Below are positions 9,501-16,799 of a stretch of 50,000 bases of DNA, piece after piece. The stretch's first letter is position 1. The number at the start of each line of letters is the position of its first letter. The notes beneath the pieces are model-generated. The model worked only from the letters and a program-made list of their open reading frames with translations, was not told the DNA's origin and did no database searches. Both the position numbers and the translations under genes were made by a program. This stretch comes from Prorocentrum cordatum (taxonomy: Eukaryota > Sar > Dinophyceae > Prorocentrales > Prorocentraceae), in assembly GCA_963575745.1 (NCBI GenBank), contig CAUYUJ010003901.1, positions 1-50,000 on the forward strand. Reading direction: 5' to 3'.

Positions 9501-12500
9501 CAACTCCAGCTTGCTGTGGAGGGCGTTGTGGTTGTGGTCCTAGGACGCCTGGTGGCCCCGCAGGAGGGCGCAGGTTCCTCTGCTGTGCATCTTGGATACC
9601 TGCATGCACCGCCCACGGGTCAGCACGGTATAGCTGATCGGTCAGTCCAGAAACGTCGGCTGATGTCAAATGGCTGTTGAGAGCTTGGACCCAGGACTGC
9701 TGGTCCGGCCTCCAAGGAGATGCTACCGTCGCCACCGGTGTGACTACTTGCTGCCATGAACCGTCTGAAGTGTCTACTGCGGGTGTCCCCGCACCTGCGG
9801 GTGGCCCCGCTGCAGGCATAGCCTCGTCCTCCTGGGCATTCATCATGAGGACTGCCTGTGTTTCGAACGGTCGTGGAGCAACATCTTGCTCGGTCATGAC
9901 CAAATTGAATGGACGACCTTCCGTCTTCATCCAACCCTTGAGGTACATGGCGTGATCTTCCATTACAGCCAGAGTTCTGTCACACATTTTGAGTGGCAGG
10001 TAGTCGTCAGTGCGAATCCTGTCTGCGGGTTGGCCCCGCTTCCGCGTCTTGTCATAAAACAGCGGATTGCTCCAGGCTTCGCCGACCCGATACTTCGCAA
10101 TGCTCACGATCTGCATGATATGATCGGGCGGTATACGTCCATCGTGGCCCCTTGTCATGACTATGTCATTTGCTGATCTCCATAGAGAGAAGCCACTGGA
10201 CAGCATTTTGTTGATGCTGCAGAATATGAGCACCTCCGAGTCAGGACGGATACCCGATTGTATCCTCTTGTCGCCCGGGAGGTAGGGGCAGCCATGCACA
10301 AATTGGCGCCCCCCCTTCCTCTTCGGGTTGTCCTGTGCGAGGCACGAAAGGCCATTGTCCAGAATGCTCTTGACATACTCCCACTTTGTCCCGTGGATGA
10401 AATATACCGGGTCGTCCGGTTCTTTCGCCCATGTTGTGATCGGCCTGAACAACGACTCGGGACAGTGGACGCCTGGACTGCTGTGGCCATTCGTAGCTCT
10501 GATGAAGTACTGTGGCCTGCGGTTCGTTGGTCGAAACCTTTGCGGCAGCAGCAGGCTATCATCAACGCACTTCATCTGGAGCCTGCCCTTCTGCATGCCG
10601 TGATGATCAATTATCTCACAGCAGTTTAGCAGCACCCAGTACACGAATGACGTGTGGGGCCTGCCCTTGATCAGCACTTCGTGCATGTCACGATAGTGTT
10701 TATACTGATCATTTTCCTTCCAGTTTGTCAGCAGATCGTCGATGACAACCCAGCCGTCGTACGGATCGAAAGTGCTGACCTTCTCGAAGTATCGATTGTG
10801 TTTGTCCTTATAATATGGACTGTGGCGCAGAGCCGTCGAAAACCAGATCGATATCTTGGTCATCTGCTCCTTACTCGGCAGGGTCGGATCAGCGCCATTC
10901 TGTTGCATGACCTTCAGGAGCGATTCTCTATGCTGCGCAACACGTAGTGGCGGCCTGTCTCGCAGCATGTTTCCCACTTTCTGTTGTTCGCGCTCCCAGT
11001 CATTCTGGCACTTGAAATTCCGACGAACCGGACAGTTGATGACTTCATATCGGTCCGTGTCGTCTGGAGTGACTCGTGGGTTGATTGGCTGCCTCGGCCC
11101 CTTGTCGTCAATGCCCTGCCAATACAACAGACATTCCAAGGGAATGGTCCTCAGAGCGGACAGTGTTGGTAATGCCGCCGGTGGCGCTTTAACGGCTGGC
11201 CCAGCTAATGCAGCTGGCGCCGCTTTAGCGGGTGGCCCCGCTAATGCGGCTGGCGCCGCTTTAGCGGGTGGCCCGCCAGAGCCTGCGGCTGACGAGGCAG
11301 CTCCTGCGGATGACTCCGCGCCAGGGTTCGGGTGACCTTTGTCAGTAGCTGCATCATCGGTTAACTTTTGTTGGTCGCCAAACTCTTTGAGGACTCTGAA
11401 ACGCTCTTCTCTTGAGAGAGTACTTTCTGCGGGTGTCCCCGCTGTTGCGGCTGGCGCCGCTTTAGCGGGTGGCCCCGCAGAACCTTTGTCCTCCTTGGCC
11501 TTGGCGGCCTCTTCTGCCCGCACCGACCTCATCCCGGCTTCGGGCTTCGGCTGCGCTTTCATTCGTGCCGAGCCGGGTTGTGGTGTAAGGCGTGGCTGAT
11601 GCAGCGTTGGAGTCCAGTCACCTCGGAAAGCTGCTTTAGGCTTGTCACGAACTTCATCCTTGACATCGCCTTGGGTCGCTGGAGGCATCGGGGTCGATGG
11701 TCCAGCAAAGACCTTCTTCCTCTCTGTCACCGATGGACCAGGAGGATCTGCCGGCTCAGGGTCGTCCGTCTTGGCGACCGCCCTGACCTTCGCCCGCCCC
11801 TGCGTGTCTTCGGGACTCTTGGACGAGTGCCTTTTTGCAGGAGTCGGTGACGATGAGGAGTCGGCTTTAGGTCTTGGAGGTGGTCTGCTGCCCTTGCCTG
11901 GTCGTGGACCAGGAGGGTCTCTCGGAGGGCCTTCTGGCTGGCCATGATCATGGATAACCTGCCTCATCTGGTCGATGTCGGCAACACCCTTTATGGCCAG
12001 CTTGTATTTGCCATTCTCATGGCGGTAGAGTACCCTCGTGCAGAACCACTTTTGCGCCGTAGAGCTGTAGTACCAGCAGGCGCTTCCGTCAGGGAACGGA
12101 TTTTCTGAGCCATCTTCTGCCGCCCATTCCTCATTTAGTTCGGTTCGGTCAGTGCCGGCGGCAGAGGCAACATCTATCCATTCATCCTCCGCAGTTCCAG
12201 CGGCTGGTGGTGCTTCTGCGGGTGACCCCGCTTCCTTACTGGATTCTGCGGGTGACCCCGCTTCCCCACTGGGTTCTGCGGGTGACCCCGCTTCCCCACT
12301 GGATTCTGCGGGTGACCCCGCCTCCTTGTGGAATCGGCGGTTCCACTCCTTGAGGCGATGGTCATTGGGGAGCTTTGCCCAATTCTCCCTGACGGTGTTG
12401 GCCACTCCTTCGGTCATAGGGACGCGATCGGCCTCAGCGATGCGCTTCCCCCCTCCAGGAACCTCTTTGTTTGGGTCATGGACGTTGCCAGCGTCGTCTC

Positions 12501-12933
12501 CATGAGACCAATTCCACGGGGTCTCTCCGTGGTGAGGGCTCCTGGAAGGGCGGTCCATCGGACACCTGCGCATGTGGCCTTTAAAGGGCTCACACTGACA
12601 CACCTGTTTTCTGTACGTTTTGCGGTCAGTGATGATCTCCTGCTTCTTCGCCCTTTTGTCCCAGGCCTCTGGCGTCTTGGTTTTGCCGCCCTTGGTACGG
12701 ATTATTGCGCCAGTCTCGTCCCTTTTGGTGCAGTATTCCTTAGAATACCAATGCCGAAGAGTCTCCATAGAGTAGCCGGGGTACCATTTAATGTACCAAT
12801 CCGGCACCTGCTGAGCAGATACTCCAACGGAGTGCTCAGTGCTATATGGGTAGCCCGATTCGTCGTGCGTAGGGCGTCTAGGAGCAGAGCGGCTCCTTCC
12901 GCGGGCTGGCCCCGCTGACGCACGCACTACCAT
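6550..12933 (-). CDS. 2127-aa polyprotein: Tpt1-like, RING-H2, aspartic protease
   Basis: This fully open frame starts at an ATG (12933). Residues 1-200 are basic and unassigned, and residues 200-250 are Ala-Gly-Ser-Pro repeats. Residues about 690-950 form a Tpt1/KptA-like RNA 2'-phosphotransferase domain: LRH, GWVVIDDLL, FIRATNGHS, FIHGTKWEY, SGIRPDSEVLIF and LWRSAND. The known catalytic tetrad Arg-His, Arg, Arg is present. Residues about 1490-1545 form a RING-H2 finger (CPIC, ACGHFFHDIC, CAVC). Near residue 1803, MLDIGSNVNIIG is the aspartic protease loop (DIG in place of DTG), followed later by LPAIWGLGAMEA. Many Ala-Gly-X-Pro-Ala pentapeptides link the domains, each encoded by a mini-hairpin. 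The start overlaps the nucleocapsid frame by about 55 bases. Domain calls are strong. The role of the accessory domains is unknown. Confidence 0.85.
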   Translation of the reverse strand: MVVRASAGPARGRSRSAPRRPTHDESGYPYSTEHSVGVSAQQVPDWYIKWYPGYSMETLRHWYSKEYCTKRDETGAIIRTKGGKTKTPEAWDKRAKKQEIITDRKTYRKQVCQCEPFKGHMRRCPMDRPSRSPHHGETPWNWSHGDDAGNVHDPNKEVPGGGKRIAEADRVPMTEGVANTVRENWAKLPNDHRLKEWNRRFHKEAGSPAESSGEAGSPAEPSGEAGSPAESSKEAGSPAEAPPAAGTAEDEWIDVASAAGTDRTELNEEWAAEDGSENPFPDGSACWYYSSTAQKWFCTRVLYRHENGKYKLAIKGVADIDQMRQVIHDHGQPEGPPRDPPGPRPGKGSRPPPRPKADSSSSPTPAKRHSSKSPEDTQGRAKVRAVAKTDDPEPADPPGPSVTERKKVFAGPSTPMPPATQGDVKDEVRDKPKAAFRGDWTPTLHQPRLTPQPGSARMKAQPKPEAGMRSVRAEEAAKAKEDKGSAGPPAKAAPAATAGTPAESTLSREERFRVLKEFGDQQKLTDDAATDKGHPNPGAESSAGAASSAAGSGGPPAKAAPAALAGPPAKAAPAALAGPAVKAPPAALPTLSALRTIPLECLLYWQGIDDKGPRQPINPRVTPDDTDRYEVINCPVRRNFKCQNDWEREQQKVGNMLRDRPPLRVAQHRESLLKVMQQNGADPTLPSKEQMTKISIWFSTALRHSPYYKDKHNRYFEKVSTFDPYDGWVVIDDLLTNWKENDQYKHYRDMHEVLIKGRPHTSFVYWVLLNCCEIIDHHGMQKGRLQMKCVDDSLLLPQRFRPTNRRPQYFIRATNGHSSPGVHCPESLFRPITTWAKEPDDPVYFIHGTKWEYVKSILDNGLSCLAQDNPKRKGGRQFVHGCPYLPGDKRIQSGIRPDSEVLIFCSINKMLSSGFSLWRSANDIVMTRGHDGRIPPDHIMQIVSIAKYRVGEAWSNPLFYDKTRKRGQPADRIRTDDYLPLKMCDRTLAVMEDHAMYLKGWMKTEGRPFNLVMTEQDVAPRPFETQAVLMMNAQEDEAMPAAGPPAGAGTPAVDTSDGSWQQVVTPVATVASPWRPDQQSWVQALNSHLTSADVSGLTDQLYRADPWAVHAGIQDAQQRNLRPPAGPPGVLGPQPQRPPQQAGVARFAPMGGSDGGSPFRTPPSETSENSLWQRLQAIRGNPALAAALQATTPFGTPRGSEGGVAAGTPAERTPAESSAHAGPPADGQQGSDYERRAANLRAQATFLQQQADRVPSLLRNRNIDVTNHGDFRPLWSWTSDDAPNADPANPYRQVFIPGIASHPIYGWDNHGPAEAPAMDAPMYPEYYAQVNNTPMIAGPPANEYTRNLANEMFRLQYTRAVDAQSMPHYAYMPTPTDPETVVQPAGLAVPTALGSMPDYIRDAHNTQQAILASRQQARDSARLRQQRAIQRRIERDNQAGTPAGAGPPAEQTDRPPPPTPYREGETTFERQARTRPDVPTPVISDYNFTQCPICMDPYEMGTTVWRLACGHFFHDICWDRVAQQHVRNQRPGAPNEAPCAVCRGPGIITAHFPYAGQRDAESEQARQQERYVVDARELRRLREAVEALEARAAAPEQGIQMPILPTLRAQGPPAAGLPAEATPAATAGPPAEAAPAAKAGSPANGPPNPGFLRAMEANIRRSGRSGGGSRTSRVESPVSARSRASAESAEAAQFHNTFMINTEGLTYTRDVTDTLPPGGEWTSTLSANYLVLEQEPITVEERRQYEQIWCTELTMSQWVLEQRLLKGTLGSQITHHPDGHGTMALAARTGTFFPDEDGMPCISFMLDIGSNVNIIGANTARTFQEVMARYNHRPAMCTLSKTLYINGVGEGAAICRKMGNFKIGVQYANEASPRIEENASNIAEGSGANLPAIWGLGAMEARDTIIVLKPGFQKVIFPSGDYTLKLGKGAKVLRAKKTPSGHLAIPCGLYDGAKSQTVTNTFTIRSSHDGYTETENDEDSVNAGPPAGVGAGSPAGVTAGQPAMGQSMTVTTDAFIVEPYLDKQLLKDTTRAIVDRTLDSWWKGQQCPEGTWPHMKDALKSKIFWAVQEAVNNWSPENQAGPPATPPPPPSCTGGGSTDLAGPTRVEIVSAAAPVTPAESSANSMPL
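8006..8091. repeat. Five mini-hairpins at 18-base spacing
   Basis: Units start at 8006, 8024, 8042, 8060 and 8078. Four have perfect stems; the one at 8060 has a single stem mismatch. Stem types GCGGG and GCGGC alternate. They lie between the RING finger and the protease. Confidence 0.88.
10080..10850 (-). other. Tpt1/KptA-like domain region within the polyprotein
   Basis: The Tpt1 family uses NAD+ to remove an internal RNA 2'-phosphate, classically at tRNA splice junctions, and some members can ADP-ribosylate nucleic acid ends. This segment shows the family signature in the right order: LRH near 10822, VVIDDLL near 10745, IRATNGHS near 10495, HGT near 10390, a VHG strand, LPGDKRIQSG, then IRPDSEVLIF near 10235 and RSANDIVMT. 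The Arg and His of LRH, the Arg of IRAT and the Arg of GIRP match the catalytic set. It is embedded in frame in a Gag-Pol-like ORF, with repeats on both sides. Confidence 0.85.
11192..11478. repeat. Two clusters of mini-hairpins at 18-base spacing
   Basis: Units start at 11192 and 11210 (both mismatched), 11228, 11246 and 11264 (loop shortened by one base). A second cluster starts at 11429, 11447 and 11465. A GCGGA/TCCGC copy lies between them at 11306. The clusters precede the Tpt1-like domain in the polyprotein. Confidence 0.85.
12212..12331. repeat. 30-base tandem repeat, four copies
   Basis: Each unit contains one GCGGGTGACCCCGC hairpin, starting at 12218, 12248, 12278 and 12308. It encodes a ten-residue Glu-Ala-Gly-Ser-Pro-Ala-rich repeat near residues 204-240 of the polyprotein. 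The copies are nearly identical, so the expansion looks recent. Confidence 0.92.
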
Positions 12934-14128
12934 GTGTCACTGGCCTTTGATCGTCCTGCTCGGAGTCTCGGGGAGGCGACGGTCGCCTGTCCCTCTTGGC
13001 GTACCGCATTTCATCCGAGTCCTCTGAGCTGTCCTGGGCCATGAACACGTTTTGATACGGGCTCCTGAAGTATCCGATGTCATTTAACTGCTCCATCGAG
13101 AGGTCGTTAATATTCATTTGATCGCAACCTTGCATGAATACATCCATAGACCAAGCGGGTGGCCCCGCTGTTGTGTCTAGCATCTCCTCGGCGGGTGACC
13201 CCGCTAGAGCTTGGAGTGCTGTGAGCATCTGAGATGCTGACATGTTCGAATCCAAGTATGGACGTAGACGTGCAACTCCTGGGTGTGACAGCAGTTCGTT
13301 CATCGTCATCTGCTGCTGTGCTGGCGCACTCAAGAGTCGGATTGCTTCTGAAACCTGCTCTTGGAGCATGTCGTTGTAATCTTCTTCGGATTCTTCGGAA
13401 TCGGAATACGCGGGATGGCCCCGCATTTCGTCATCGGCGTCTCCCATCTCCGAACCAGCCCCCGACGGATTTGGCAGCAACGGCATGCCAATCACTTGTG
13501 GGGCCAGCGCGGCGGTGAGTTCTTCCTCTGTTGCCGGGACGGTCTCGGCTTCGGAGACCTCGTCACCGGCGGGTGGCCCCGCTGGAAGACCGAACCAAGC
13601 GTTGTACGCAATCTCATCGACCTCGTCCCAGCCGTGGAACTCGTCGAAGAGCGTCACTGCGTAGTCTTCCAGGGCCACAGTTGCTTCAGCATAGCGGGCC
13701 ATCACGTAATACGTGGAGGAGCCCGCAGCGGGAGCCGCTTCTGGATTGACGTAAAACTCGTAGTCAATATAATCTATGTCATCCATAAAAGAGTTTTGAG
13801 CCAAATGTACGGATCCCTTTCCTTTCCCCTTCGGGCATTGATCGCGCAAATGCTCTGTGCTACCGCATGTATGACACTTCATAGTATTACCAGAAGCGTC
13901 CCTAGGGTTGCCCCTCCGTCCCTTCCCCTTACCGGAGGTCCGCCTGTGACCTCGACCTTTGCCTCCGATAAGAACTTCTTCAAAAGCCATATCAGTTAAG
14001 GACGTGAGGAAAGCAGTAATACCCCTACCATGCATACGGCGTCTGCGACCCCCTTTACCACGACCCTTTCCAAATTGTTTGAAATGTCGGCGTACTGCAC
14101 GTCTCACCTTTCTGACTGGTTTCTTCAT
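12878..14128 (-). CDS. Gag nucleocapsid part with CCHC zinc knuckle
   Basis: This 416-residue ORF begins with a very basic stretch (KKPVRKVRRAVRRHFK, then Gly-Lys-Arg repeats). One retroviral zinc knuckle follows, CHTCGSTEHLRDQC (CX2CX4HX4C), and then a long acidic tail. Such a basic-plus-knuckle arrangement binds the element RNA in Gag. Its ATG overlaps the stop of the preceding Gag frame as ATGA at 14125-14128, and its 3' end overlaps the polyprotein start. Either translational coupling or frameshifting could join the three, or the breaks are decay. Confidence 0.78.
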   Translation of the reverse strand: MKKPVRKVRRAVRRHFKQFGKGRGKGGRRRRMHGRGITAFLTSLTDMAFEEVLIGGKGRGHRRTSGKGKGRRGNPRDASGNTMKCHTCGSTEHLRDQCPKGKGKGSVHLAQNSFMDDIDYIDYEFYVNPEAAPAAGSSTYYVMARYAEATVALEDYAVTLFDEFHGWDEVDEIAYNAWFGLPAGPPAGDEVSEAETVPATEEELTAALAPQVIGMPLLPNPSGAGSEMGDADDEMRGHPAYSDSEESEEDYNDMLQEQVSEAIRLLSAPAQQQMTMNELLSHPGVARLRPYLDSNMSASQMLTALQALAGSPAEEMLDTTAGPPAWSMDVFMQGCDQMNINDLSMEQLNDIGYFRSPYQNVFMAQDSSEDSDEMRYAKRDRRPSPPRDSEQDDQRPVTHGSACVSGASPRKEPLCS

Positions 14129-14472
14129 AAAGCGCCTCCAACGCCCCAGAGGGTTGTGCCCGAGGGCGGGCTTGCAGTGTAGGCGGCGCCTGGCGAGTAG
14201 TTCGACCAGGCATTCGCCTCAGCTGCCTCTGCCGATGCCTGGCCGGTCTGCCCTAGAAGGGCAGTGGCCTCGTTGGGCATATCGGCTGGGTCAGCCCAGG
14301 GATTTGGCTCGCCAGGACCAGCGGGTGACCCCGCAGTCGTGGCATAGACACCTGCATGTGAGTGGTGCCCTGTGAAGATACCCGCTATGTTGCCAGGAGA
14401 GCGCTCGGCAACATGTCCGTAGTTCCTCATCCTGGTCAGCAGCCTGTCATAGTCTGCTTGTGTTCGGGGCAT
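14125..14472 (-). CDS. Gag middle segment
   Basis: A 115-residue frame starting MPRTQADYDRLL, with RMRNYGHVAERSPGNIAG and an Ala/Pro/Ser-rich tail containing one AGSPA hairpin codon set. It continues the Gag capsid reading of the ORF ending at 14436 by a one-base frame change, with an overlap of about 36 bases. It ends in the ATGA overlap with the zinc-knuckle ORF. It is probably not an independent protein. Confidence 0.6.
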   Translation of the reverse strand: MPRTQADYDRLLTRMRNYGHVAERSPGNIAGIFTGHHSHAGVYATTAGSPAGPGEPNPWADPADMPNEATALLGQTGQASAEAAEANAWSNYSPGAAYTASPPSGTTLWGVGGAL

Positions 14473-15566
14473 CTGATGATTAAGGGCTCAAGCAGGTGTT
14501 GGGCTCGTGACGCGCCAACGCCTAACGCTCTGAAGAGAATCAGCGTTAGGATCTGAAAGTTGGGGATGACAAAGCCAACAGAGTTAGCCTCGTCACGGGC
14601 CATCTCGAATCGAGCTAATACCGAGTCGATTCGCTCGCCCCTTTCGACGCGGAAGTCGATAAGGGCCGTGCCAGAGTTGAGCTGGCGCTCATCTTCCAGA
14701 TTTTCAAATTTGGTGCTCAGTAAGTACAGTATGTAGGTTACTGCATCCGTTGGCTGTCCATTGACAGTTACACCATAATTGATGATCTGGGAGGGGACCT
14801 GCATGGCGATACGACGAGCCAGACCCTGAAGGCCTCGTTGTAGTGCTGCAGCTTGTTGTGGTGGTGTCATATTGCCGCTCGTTACGTTTAACCATGCATG
14901 TACTTCGCGAACATATTCGCGGAAAGGCGCAGTACCGGCAGGGTCCCATGTAGGGCCAGTAGTACGCGTGTCGTCCATCCCCTGCCGCATGTATCCCACA
15001 GCACATCCCATTATCACCCATAGAATGCCGAAGATAGTTATCTTGATCCAATGCATATGCATTTCGGCTTCGGTGATTGGTTTAGGCTGTGGTTTGTCAG
15101 GCTCTGGCGTGGTAGCCGTGAGGCGCCTGACCGGCACGGGATGCAGGTGGCCCCGCTGCGGGTAGCCCCGCAGGGTGACCACGTTCTCGATCGAGTTGCC
15201 GATTGGCATCTGGTGGAAGTCAGGAGTGAAGTGGCGCAGTGAAGTAGGAGAAAGCGTCTCGAGTTCGCGGGTGACCCCGCTAGCTCGATCGCGGACTGGC
15301 TCCGCTCCTCGCAGAGCCGGCGCAACATGGTATTCCACCGTAGTAGTAGTCCACCAAGTTGTGCCGTGGATTACAGGAATCAGAGCGAGAGCCAGCCACA
15401 CGAGAGTGTAGCCAGCTCCGCTACCAAGTCGAAAACAAGCTGGTAAGCTTAGGTATACAGTCCGCCTTAGGCGCTTCCATATCCCAGGCTTAGGCTCATA
15501 GCGCATGAGCAAGAGAGCGAGACGAAGCATGGGATCTGGAGTAAAGAGTAAGATGGGCATCGTCAA
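14436..15566 (-). CDS. Gag N-terminal/capsid-like region with membrane segment
   Basis: The frame opens at a TTG; the first ATG is two codons later, near 15560. The N-terminal part has one hydrophobic helix near residues 45-65 (LVWLALALIPVIHG) and another near residues 175-190 (ITIFGILWVIMGCAVGY). The second half matches copia-type Gag style: FREYVREVHAWLN, QQAAALQRGLQGLARRIA, and FRVERGERIDSVLARFEMARDEA near the end. It contains hairpin elements in unusual codon phases at 15143-15171 and 15267-15305. The Gag call is by pattern and position. The membrane helices are unusual for Gag. Confidence 0.65.
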   Translation of the reverse strand: MTMPILLFTPDPMLRLALLLMRYEPKPGIWKRLRRTVYLSLPACFRLGSGAGYTLVWLALALIPVIHGTTWWTTTTVEYHVAPALRGAEPVRDRASGVTRELETLSPTSLRHFTPDFHQMPIGNSIENVVTLRGYPQRGHLHPVPVRRLTATTPEPDKPQPKPITEAEMHMHWIKITIFGILWVIMGCAVGYMRQGMDDTRTTGPTWDPAGTAPFREYVREVHAWLNVTSGNMTPPQQAAALQRGLQGLARRIAMQVPSQIINYGVTVNGQPTDAVTYILYLLSTKFENLEDERQLNSGTALIDFRVERGERIDSVLARFEMARDEANSVGFVIPNFQILTLILFRALGVGASRAQHLLEPLIIRCPEHKQTMTGC

Positions 15567-15643
15567 TGGAAAGGATGTTTTCCGATCTCAGATGCAAGTA
15601 GTGCGCCTCGGTGAGGCACAGTCACATATTAGGCCGGGCCCGG

Positions 15644-15651
15644 CTTGAGCC
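15644..15651 (-). other. Possible decayed spliced-leader end
   Basis: On the minus strand the last eight leader bases, GGCTCAAG, occur about 80 bases upstream of the Gag frame. Eight bases can match by chance, and the neighbouring bases do not follow the leader, so this is weak. A 12-base perfect palindrome, GCCGGGCCCGGC, abuts it at 15633-15644. Confidence 0.15.
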
Positions 15652-15699
15652 AGGCACGGCAGCGGTACATGCTCGATTTATACCTCGCCTTTAACCTTC

Positions 15700-16255
15700 T
15701 CCGTTTAAAGTTTCCAACATACTCCGCTCCAAGACTGGTCCAAGTGTTCTTGGGGGGCTCCACAGGATGCCCCCAAGAGGCCAAATTCCGACCAACACCT
15801 AAGAAACATCACTGAGTTAGGCCTTCTTGCCCGTTCGTTTCCGATAGTCTTCCGAGGCCTCAAGATGGCCCCAAGAGGGCCCAAGAGCGACCCAAGACGG
15901 ACCCAAGAGGGCTCCAAGACGGCCCCAAGAGCGCCCAAGAGCGGCCAATAGTGCCCCAGAAGGACCCAAGAGAGCAATAAGAGGCGATTTTAGGGACTCT
16001 AGATGGGGGAGGGGGGCGTAAATCAAGGACCCCCCCTTATTTGATCGATGCCCTCCAAAAAAACATCCAAAGCTTTCAAGAGGGCCCCAAGAAGGCCCCA
16101 ACAGGCTCCTAAGAGGCCCCTACAGGGGCCCCCAGGACCAAGAGGCCGCCAAGCCGCCCCAAGAGAACCCCCTAAGAGGCCCCCAGGACGCCCTAAAAGG
16201 CCACCAAGAGCCCCCCAGGAGACGTCCTTTGCGACCCCGAGAGTATCCAAATGAT
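15700..16255. repeat. CCCCAAGAGGC-type degenerate tandem repeat
   Basis: There is no credible gene here. Short units based on CCCCAAGAGGCC or CCCAAGACGG recur with variable spacing. The same family reappears at about 41110-41410, near the DIRS-like element, so it is a dispersed genomic repeat. Confidence 0.75.
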
Positions 16256-16261
16256 GCCACG

Positions 16262-16291
16262 CTCCCCCCCCCCCAAAAAAAAAAAAAAAAC
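16262..16291. repeat. Poly-C followed by poly-A run
   Basis: A run of C passes directly into a run of about 16 A. It could be an old cDNA tail at the edge of the LINE, or just a homopolymer tract. Confidence 0.5.
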
Positions 16292-16799
16292 AGTTCCCCT
16301 GGGCATCGCTCATAGATGGACTAGTCGGGTACGCGAAGCGTCGAACATTTAGACAACGGCAGCTCGAAATCGGTCCCCAAACCCCCCTCGGGTCCAAATG
16401 CAATAGTTGTCCTAGCTGCGCCCATCTGTGGCATCGAATGGGCCACCGAAGGCCAACGACGGTTGTCTCCACTAGCACTCCTCTCAGAAGAGGAGGAGGA
16501 GGACGAGGAGGAGGAGGAGGAGGAGAAGGTTTGGGCTCGAGTGGGCGCCTAGGGAGGCCGCCCGCAGGAGCTCTGACCTCACGTGCGTTGGCTTTCGAGC
16601 GCCAGCCACGGCACATAACATTACGATTCCTGATTCAGACATTGCATCGAGTCGTTCCCGCACGAGGCAGCGAGAACCTGCTTGGCACCGACGACGGCGC
16701 CGCCGTCGGGCAGACGCCCGAACCCTTCTTCGAGCACACAAGGCAGTGCATCGTCTGCGCGGGCACCACAGCGCTCAACAGCCCCCACGCGCCGCACCG

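Larger units (their letters stand above)
2614..15305. repeat. Dispersed 14-15 base mini-hairpin family
   Basis: About 45 copies of a short inverted repeat lie inside the copia coding region. The plus strand reads GCGGG-TNNC-CCCGC, so the sense strand has a five-pair stem closed by a GNNA loop. Examples start at 2614, 5172, 6683, 6926, 6950, 6974, 8588, 8606, 9260, 9305, 9779, 9797, 11228, 11429, 11465, 13155, 13191, 13569, 14321 and 15158. The innermost pair varies with compensation: GCGGA/TCCGC at 9278, 11306 and 15291; GCGGC/GCCGC at 4040, 4076, 8024, 11246 and 11447. Fifteen-base versions occur at 6619, 10025, 12901, 13410 and 15291. Most encode Ala-Gly-X-Pro-Ala. Confidence 0.9.
1..15660 (-). 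mobile_element. Giant Ty1/copia-like retrotransposon body
   Basis: The minus strand reads in Ty1/copia order: Gag, zinc knuckle, protease, integrase, RT, RNase H. All domains are collinear over more than 15 kb, far longer than a usual copia element of about 5 kb. The extra length comes from a long polyprotein with accessory domains and from two methyltransferase-like modules between protease and integrase. The last RNase H codon ends at 21, so the 3' LTR would lie outside the window. I could not define a 5' LTR or a tRNA primer site upstream of 15566. Integrase and RT are interrupted by a stop, frame changes and a 25-base duplication, so this copy is probably dead, although the 2127-residue ORF is fully open. 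Confidence 0.85.

Noticed and set aside
6560-12918. Plus-strand frames opposite the copia polyprotein
   Set aside because: They mirror GC-rich coding sequence, and the minus strand has recognised domains throughout.
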